From Hofstenia miamia (lineage: Eukaryota; Xenacoelomorpha; Acoela): a stretch of 64,000 bases of DNA. Shown here piece by piece: positions 58,600-64,000 of this stretch (position 1 is the first letter of the stretch; each line of letters starts with the position of its first letter). The DNA lies in the NCBI GenBank assembly GCA_004352715.1, contig SCFE01000005.1, positions 4,030,121-4,094,120 of the forward strand, in the 5' to 3' direction. A program made the position numbers and the translations under genes. The notes under the pieces were generated by a model. That model saw nothing but the letters and a program-made list of their open reading frames with translations, was not told where the DNA came from and made no database searches.

Positions 58600-61490
58600 A
58601 AAAGCCATCAGCATTGTGTACATGATGCACAATTCTCATTGCATCAATAAAGATGTCACCAACCTTGCTGGTGTTAAGAAATTTGAACCTAGAAAGCCGA
58701 CTTTTCCCAAAAAGGAATTTGACATGTCCTCAGTTAGATGTTTTACCTGTGGGGAGAAAGGACATCTGAAGTCCCAATGTAAAGCTAAAATTCAACTGAT
58801 AGCTGAGGAGAAGGATTCATTGTAGGGGAGCCTGAATCGTCACCCTGAGTGGGAAATTTAGTTGATCTAATTGATGATGACATTACCACTTCAAAAGATT
58901 TAAATTAATGGGAGCACCAACTCCTCTCAAATGTGTACAGGACATTCTAGTTATCACCAATCTCATAAGAAGAAACCTGATCCCCATGGAGATAAATGGA
59001 AATATCATTAATGCTACTGTTGACACCAGAGCTGCTGTCTCCATTATTAGTGATGAATGCTGCTGAGGGCTGTTTTAAACCAAGATTTGTTGGACTCCTC
59101 CTGTGTTAAGCTCATAGATGCCTCTGGAAACCCCTCTAACTTAAAGGGAAGTTGCAGGACACTGTGATTCACATTCATGCTGAACCATTTGAGGTAGATC
59201 TCCTTGTTATCAATACCTCAAATCACCAACTCCCTTATGATCTGATATTAGGAAATGACTTTCTGGAAAGGAATGCTTGTGTGATAGACTATAAGAACAA
59301 CACTAACGCAATTAAGGATCAAGAAGCTAAGCAACTCACCAACATTCCTGAAAGGGAGATAATTTTCAACATAATGGAACCCATCTTGCTCAAAGCAAAG
59401 CATTGGATGAGAATTGCAGTGACTTCTGGAAGTGATATCAACAGGGATGTAATGATAGCAGGGCAATGAGGCAAGTATATAAGAGGAGTCTCATTTTTAC
59501 CTGATTTGTGTAAGGTTTCTAATGGGAAAACACATGTAACTATTTTAAATGGAGTGAACTTCGCAGTAAGGTTCAGAGCCTCACAATTACAATTAGTAGG
59601 AGTGCCCATGAGAGTTGAAAATGTATCAACATCCTGTTTGTCAACTTGTACTGTGGTCCATGATCTAGAAGAACCAGCCAGTCTGGTCAAGGTACCTCCT
59701 GTTACTAATAGTTCTCATCCTCATTTGAACCACCAAGAGAAGAAGTCTCTGATCTCAGTTCTCCACAGCAAGCATGAAGTTTTCAACTATGGGGTGATAA
59801 GTGTTGGCCAAGTTGTTGGTGAAGAGCATGCTATCAAGGTTAAACATGACAAACTGATCCAACTACCAGTATGCAGAGTTCCTGAAAACCTCAAGCCTGA
59901 GTATGAAAAAATCTTAAGCAATTTAATCAAGAGCTGGATTATTCAGGGTAGCAATAGCCCCTATGCTGCTCCAACAGTTTTCATTTGACAAGGTGAAAAA
60001 TATAGGCTATGCATCAATTTTCACAAATTGAACAATATCACAATTTAGGATGTGTACCCTCTACCCAGGATTGAGGACTTATTATATGATGCCAGTAAGT
60101 ACAAATTCTTCTCCTGCTTAAATCTATGCAAGGCGTACTGGCAGGTGCCAATGTGACCATCAGATATTCCCAAGACAGGCTTCATCACCCCTTACTGCCT
60201 CTACAAATGGAAATACATGGCCTTCAGATTGTGCAATGTGCCTCTACCTTTCAGTGGTATGTAATGAGAGTGCTGAAGGATAAATCTAACATACTTGAGC
60301 CAGGGATATCTGCCCACATTGATGATATACTAGTTGTCAGTCATACTTTCAAAGAACACTTGGATAAGCTTAATCATACATTAGAGCTATTGCAGAAAGC
60401 CAGTCTAAAGGTGAATGGAAACAATTGTTTCCTGGCACAAAAGAAAGTGACCTTTTTGGGCAGGTTCGTCAAATCAGGAAGAATTTCAATAAAAACCAAT
60501 GCAAAGGAATTCTTAGAGAAAATTGAAATGCTGTGCAGCTGCTGGGACATGCAATGACTGATGGGTTTCTGGAACTATTATGGTATGTTCCTCCTGGACT
60601 TAGCCAAAAAGACAAAAACAATCTCTAACTTGCTCAAGAAGTCAGCTGAGTTCAAATGAACCTGGCAAGAGCAAGAAGCCTTGGAGAGCAAAAAAGTTGA
60701 GCTCAAGAAAATACCTTCCCTGAACAATCCCAACTACACTAAAGCATGGTAGCAATCAGTGGATTGTTAAGTCAAGAAATCAATGGAATTGAAAGCCCCA
60801 TCCAATATTTCAGCAGAAAGCTCTGAGCATCAGAAAAAAACTATGGGGCTACAAAGTGTGAGATGCTGGCTTTGATGGAGTCCTTGAAGATATTTTGATA
60901 CTTTAGCCTGGGACGTAAATTCATTGTGCACACTGACAACAGCATGCTTGCTTGGTTGAAGAAATTTAGCAGTGACAAATCCAACATAGTAGCCAAATAG
61001 ATTGAATACCTAAATGATTTTTCATTTTAAATTTGGCATTGTCCAGGTCAACTTCACTTGAATGCTGATTACTGGATGGCATTGCCCAGCTATGAGAGAC
61101 CTCAAAAAATCCACTGGGGAGAAAGTCCCATTTACTTTCATTCCACACACTGAATACCAATTAATACTGGAAATTAATGCAGATCATAATGGGAAGCCCA
61201 TTTTGGCCATCTTAGTAAGAGAAGAAATTTCGGAGGAAGAAATAATGTACCATCAACATTGTGACTGGATACTAGCTGAGATCATGAAAAGGCTAAATGA
61301 TCCCTATTTTCCCACCTCACCAGAGGTCAACTTCACCCATTATAATTGGCAGACAAATGAAAATGGATTGCTATATGTCAAAAGTCAAAACAACAACCAA
61401 CTTGCAATTCCTGAGTATTTTATAAGGGATCTGGTCTGCTGAGTTCATGAGAGAGGACATCTAGGCATACTTCAAACCACTGAATATAAT
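58600..61490 (+). pseudogene. Ty3/gypsy gag-pol of element B, broken
   Basis: Domains occur in standard order. The gag zinc knuckle CFTCGEKGHLKSQC is at 58739-58780. The aspartic protease has VDTRAAVSII at 59019-59048, with R where the active site has G, and LILGNDFL near 59250. Reverse transcriptase has YRLCINFHKLN near 60001, YPLPRIEDLL, and catalytic IDD at 60318-60326. RNase H has FSRKL...NYGATKCEMLALMES (60820-60880) and HTDNSMLAWL near 60940. The integrase zinc-finger start HERGHLGILQTTEY is near 61447-61488. About ten in-frame stops and several frame slips break it, and the integrase core is missing. Orientation agrees with the LTR at 55141-56995, so the two probably form one element whose 3' end is lost. 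Confidence 0.85.
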
Positions 61491-61987
61491 TGTGACAATA
61501 TTAATACTGAAAACTCAGAGTTATGTAGACTCCCCCAGAGAAGGGCAAGAGATAATCACACTTACAATCCCAACATTTGGGACTTAAACCTCATAACTCC
61601 ATTTAGGAATGTATCCACACAGCAGAAAAAGAGAGTCACCATCTCCACCATCCCACTGTCAAAGGAGGATGGAAAGTAGCAGAGATGATCAAGAAGGCTC
61701 TTCTAGGTGAGGGAGACATGGTTCTCTGCTTGTTGAGGTGCGTGATAGAAAGAGAGGATGCAACAATGGTGCTTAGGAGAATCTGATTCCATGGAGGTGA
61801 AACACAGCTCCATGATTCAGAGAGGAGAGAGCCACCATGATGACACCCTCAACATCTCGCCCCTATGTGGAGAGAAATGTATCCACATGTGTGTGAGAGG
61901 AGCTGGCCACACACCTAACAAAAAAACTGTAGACAATGATTACCTTTTAGGGAAATACAAATTATAAACACCCCCCATTTAAATGAC
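61491..61987 (+). other. coding-like sequence of unknown origin
   Basis: Just after the integrase break, base composition rises in G+C. The plus strand reads through NPNIWDLNLITPFRNVSTQQ and, one frame over, EMIKKALLGEGDMVLCLLRC, then a cysteine/histidine-rich piece near 61870-61910. No family is recognised. Confidence 0.35.
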
Positions 61988-62677
61988 TTGATAGCCCCCT
62001 TGATCTCATCAGCCAGCACTTCCACCATCAGATCACAGAAGACTGAAGACAGAAGAAAGAAGATGTCAAAGGTTGGAGAGGAAACATTACATCCATTCTA
62101 CATAGCTACCCAAAAGGCAACTACTATTATACATGACAACATATTGGAAGAGACTAAAAATCAACTCCACAGAACCTACAATGGCAGAGAAATGAACTGT
62201 TCAGTAGATATAATCCCCTTTGTAGTAGATGCAGATCACCACCCAAAAGTCAATACAATCATATGCTATGATTTGAGAATGCTAGAGGGAGTCAGCTGCC
62301 TATATTGGCTTAGCACTGTGCACACATCCTTTGATGAAGATTTTAACATCTACAATCTTTGCCAGTTCTTGAACAGTGGCAAAATGATAGACAGTTTTGA
62401 GTGTGTAAATATCAACTTCAGCAGCCTCCTAGTGATTTACTTCTTGCAGGTGCATGAGGTCCACAATGACCTCATTATGGATCAAATTGAGACAGCTTAC
62501 AGAATTGCAAAAGTAGAGGGAATCCACCTCATGATGATACTCAGAGAGGAGTATGAAGAGAGTGTGCCCAAAGCCATAAAAAACTTACACTTTCAAATGG
62601 AAAACTTCACCATCTTTTCTAGAGCAAACTACCTCCCCCTCTCTCCCCATGCAATGAACCAAACTATTATACACTGA
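61988..62677 (+). CDS. 229-codon open frame, family unknown
   Basis: The longest intact frame of the terminal block. The start is serine-rich and basic (to residue about 35), followed by a mixed alpha/beta-looking stretch with CSVDIIPFVVDADHHPKVNT (around residues 71-90) and LLVIYFLQVHEVHNDLIMDQ (around 146-165), then a helical, acidic tail. No zinc finger, protease, polymerase or nuclease motif is visible, and there is no signal peptide. The start codon is uncertain because coding-like sequence also precedes it. The setting, next to a truncated gypsy element, suggests part of a second retroelement or viral-type insertion, but this is inference. Confidence 0.4.
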   Translation: MIAPLISSASTSTIRSQKTEDRRKKMSKVGEETLHPFYIATQKATTIIHDNILEETKNQLHRTYNGREMNCSVDIIPFVVDADHHPKVNTIICYDLRMLEGVSCLYWLSTVHTSFDEDFNIYNLCQFLNSGKMIDSFECVNINFSSLLVIYFLQVHEVHNDLIMDQIETAYRIAKVEGIHLMMILREEYEESVPKAIKNLHFQMENFTIFSRANYLPLSPHAMNQTIIH

Positions 62678-62689
62678 TCTACTACTGTG

Positions 62690-63300
62690 CCAACAGGTGC
62701 CCTCACATTAACTAGCCATTGACCAGAAACTAATCATCAATGCCATACTACAATTACAAACCTTAGACTCTGTCACTGTATACCATCACAGACATGTGAG
62801 TCAGCTTCACCTTTGCACAGAGTGAACAGACCCTCAGTGAAATAAAAAACATCTGGTCCAACATTAAAGCCGATCTCAACCCTGAGTCCAATTGGCCCCA
62901 ACTAGACATAGTAAGCCCATCCCACCACTATCACTCCTCCATTGAATGAGTGCTCAGAGAGATCAAAGTTTTGTATGACACCCAAGACTGTAAAAATTTC
63001 AAGGAGCAATTATTCACGGAAAAGAACTTGCCAGACACTTACACCTGTGGTTTCATTTGGATACTCGCCATCTACCTCACAAAATATCTCAAACTACAAA
63101 TTCCCATGGCCCATGAAAAGCATGTGGCTTTAGCATAACAGACCACTCATGAACTAGCAGTCTGCCCATTATCCTGGAAAGCCAAGTATTGGCTACTTTA
63201 CAAATGCAATCCTCCCTCCTCACCAGGAAAGACGAAATGCCTGATGGACAAATTTGAAAAATATTATGCCTGACTGGTGGGGGCGACCAGTGTAAGTAGG
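62690..63300 (+). pseudogene. broken continuation of the unknown coding block
   Basis: Frames read QKLIINAILQLQTLDSVTVY, then after a shift FTFAQSEQTLSEIKNIWSNI, then KNFKEQLFTEKNLPDTYTCG and WILAIYLTKYLKLQIPMAHE. Later comes KAKYWLLYKCNPPSSPGKTK, with single stops near 62948 and 63137. Continuity in one frame across those stops indicates a decayed gene. Family unknown. Confidence 0.4.
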
Positions 63301-63970
63301 AAGATGTCTATCATTTTGATCAGTAACTGTTTAGGCATTTGTCTGTTGGACATTAATATTTTCTCAGACATAGTGAAAAAATAATGTGGGGAGCTACAGC
63401 TGAAATAAAGCTTGATATGTTTCATTTGGATAACGCTCCTATCAGCACTAGGTGATTCATAGAATGAATACCTGGATCAACCCATCAATTCCTAGAGAGG
63501 ATACAAAGGCATGACATCCCCACGAAAACCGAAACTTTCTTCAAATTACATCAGCTAAAGTATCTGGAGTGCAGATATGGACAATTCACCAAGTCCATTC
63601 AACAAGTCAACAAGGAGGGAAGGATCATTCCCATCATGATATTTGATTAGGTGATGAGGACGCCCAAACAATTCTACAAGGAAGAGGAACTACTAGCATC
63701 CTCTGCAGTACAACTTTCACCAGAGGTATGTGATCTAATTGAGTCAGTGAACATGGAAAAGTTTGGTAGCCAAGTGCTCTCCCCCAAACTGACACCCCAG
63801 TGGTCAATCACCAAAGACGAGCAAATCCTTATGATTGAGCATGACCCCAGTGAATTCATGGAAGACCTCACAATCCAGGAGCAGATACTAGTTGACTGTT
63901 GCAATAAAGACATACTGTCAATCATGAAGTAGTGTCTTACCAAGATTTTCACAAAGGAAGAGCTGGTCAT
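63301..63970 (+). pseudogene. unknown coding block, last part
   Basis: Pieces include KTETFFKLHQLKYLECRYGQ, KSIQQVNKEGRIIPIMIFD, a stop near 63648, then 93 codons (63651-63932) starting with an acidic segment and including KLTPQWSITKDEQILMIEHD. It continues as far as 63970 after one stop. No recognised domain. It probably extends beyond the window. Confidence 0.4.
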
Positions 63971-64000
63971 TCTACAGTCCCTGGGGTGACAAGTAGCTCT

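Noticed and set aside
1-64000. tRNA, rRNA and CRISPR arrays
   Set aside because: No convincing B-box/cloverleaf, rRNA core or direct-repeat/spacer arrays were found. GTTCGAAT matches in repeat B lack the rest of a tRNA.

Overview
This window is AT-rich eukaryotic DNA, most likely from an invertebrate animal. It has GT-AG introns in conserved genes, several (AT)n tracts, assembly gaps written as N, and a dense, layered load of transposable elements. Nothing in it fixes the phylum. Prokaryotic signals such as operons or ribosome-binding sites are absent, and none are expected.

Three host genes can be supported. A stand-alone 82-residue HMG-box protein lies on the minus strand at 4994-5242. A two-exon ADAT3/Tad3 gene, the non-catalytic partner of the tRNA A34 deaminase, lies on the plus strand at 18645-20466. 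A five-exon, 244-residue 14-3-3 gene lies on the minus strand at 41446-44423 and was reconstructed here splice site by splice site. Two further stretches look like real exons of genes I cannot name: 22738-23004 (minus, terminal exon with one membrane segment) and 54360-54718 (minus, internal exon with a strong GTAAGT donor). Candidates at 27534-27653 and 34947-35243 are weaker.

The rest is mostly mobile DNA. At 0.3-2.5 kb a hAT MITE sits inside a Harbinger-type MITE, followed by a broken hAT transposase. At 6-13.6 kb there are three non-LTR retrotransposons; the first is L2/CR1-like with recognisable ORF1 and ORF2. At 15-16.2 kb a Penelope-like GIY-YIG fragment is flanked by inverted hammerhead-ribozyme-like motifs. 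At 16.4-18.2 kb a TTAA-flanked MITE and a decayed Ty3/gypsy pol contain a 221-bp unit repeated three times. At 23.2-24.3 kb a hAT element with an exact 8-bp target duplication encloses a reverse-transcriptase fragment, and a similar composite lies at 30.1-32.3 kb. At 37.3-38.6 kb a TTAA-flanked element contains a gap. At 45.9-48.3 kb a mariner/Tc1-type element with intact TA-flanked inverted repeats is nested in hAT debris. At 48.6-61.5 kb there are two related Ty3/gypsy LTR families: one keeps a primer-binding site matching tRNA-Arg, and the other is followed by a broken gag-pol.

The last 2.5 kb (61.5-64.0) is visibly richer in G+C and holds long, partly broken reading frames on the plus strand that I do not recognise. 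It is the best candidate for an undescribed element.

Splice junctions, target duplications and terminal repeats were read directly by eye. Family assignments rest on motif recognition without database searches. Long stretches (roughly 2.6-5.0, 20.5-22.7, 25.3-26.6, 28.4-30.1, 38.7-41.4 and 50.9-54.3 kb) show little that I can support.
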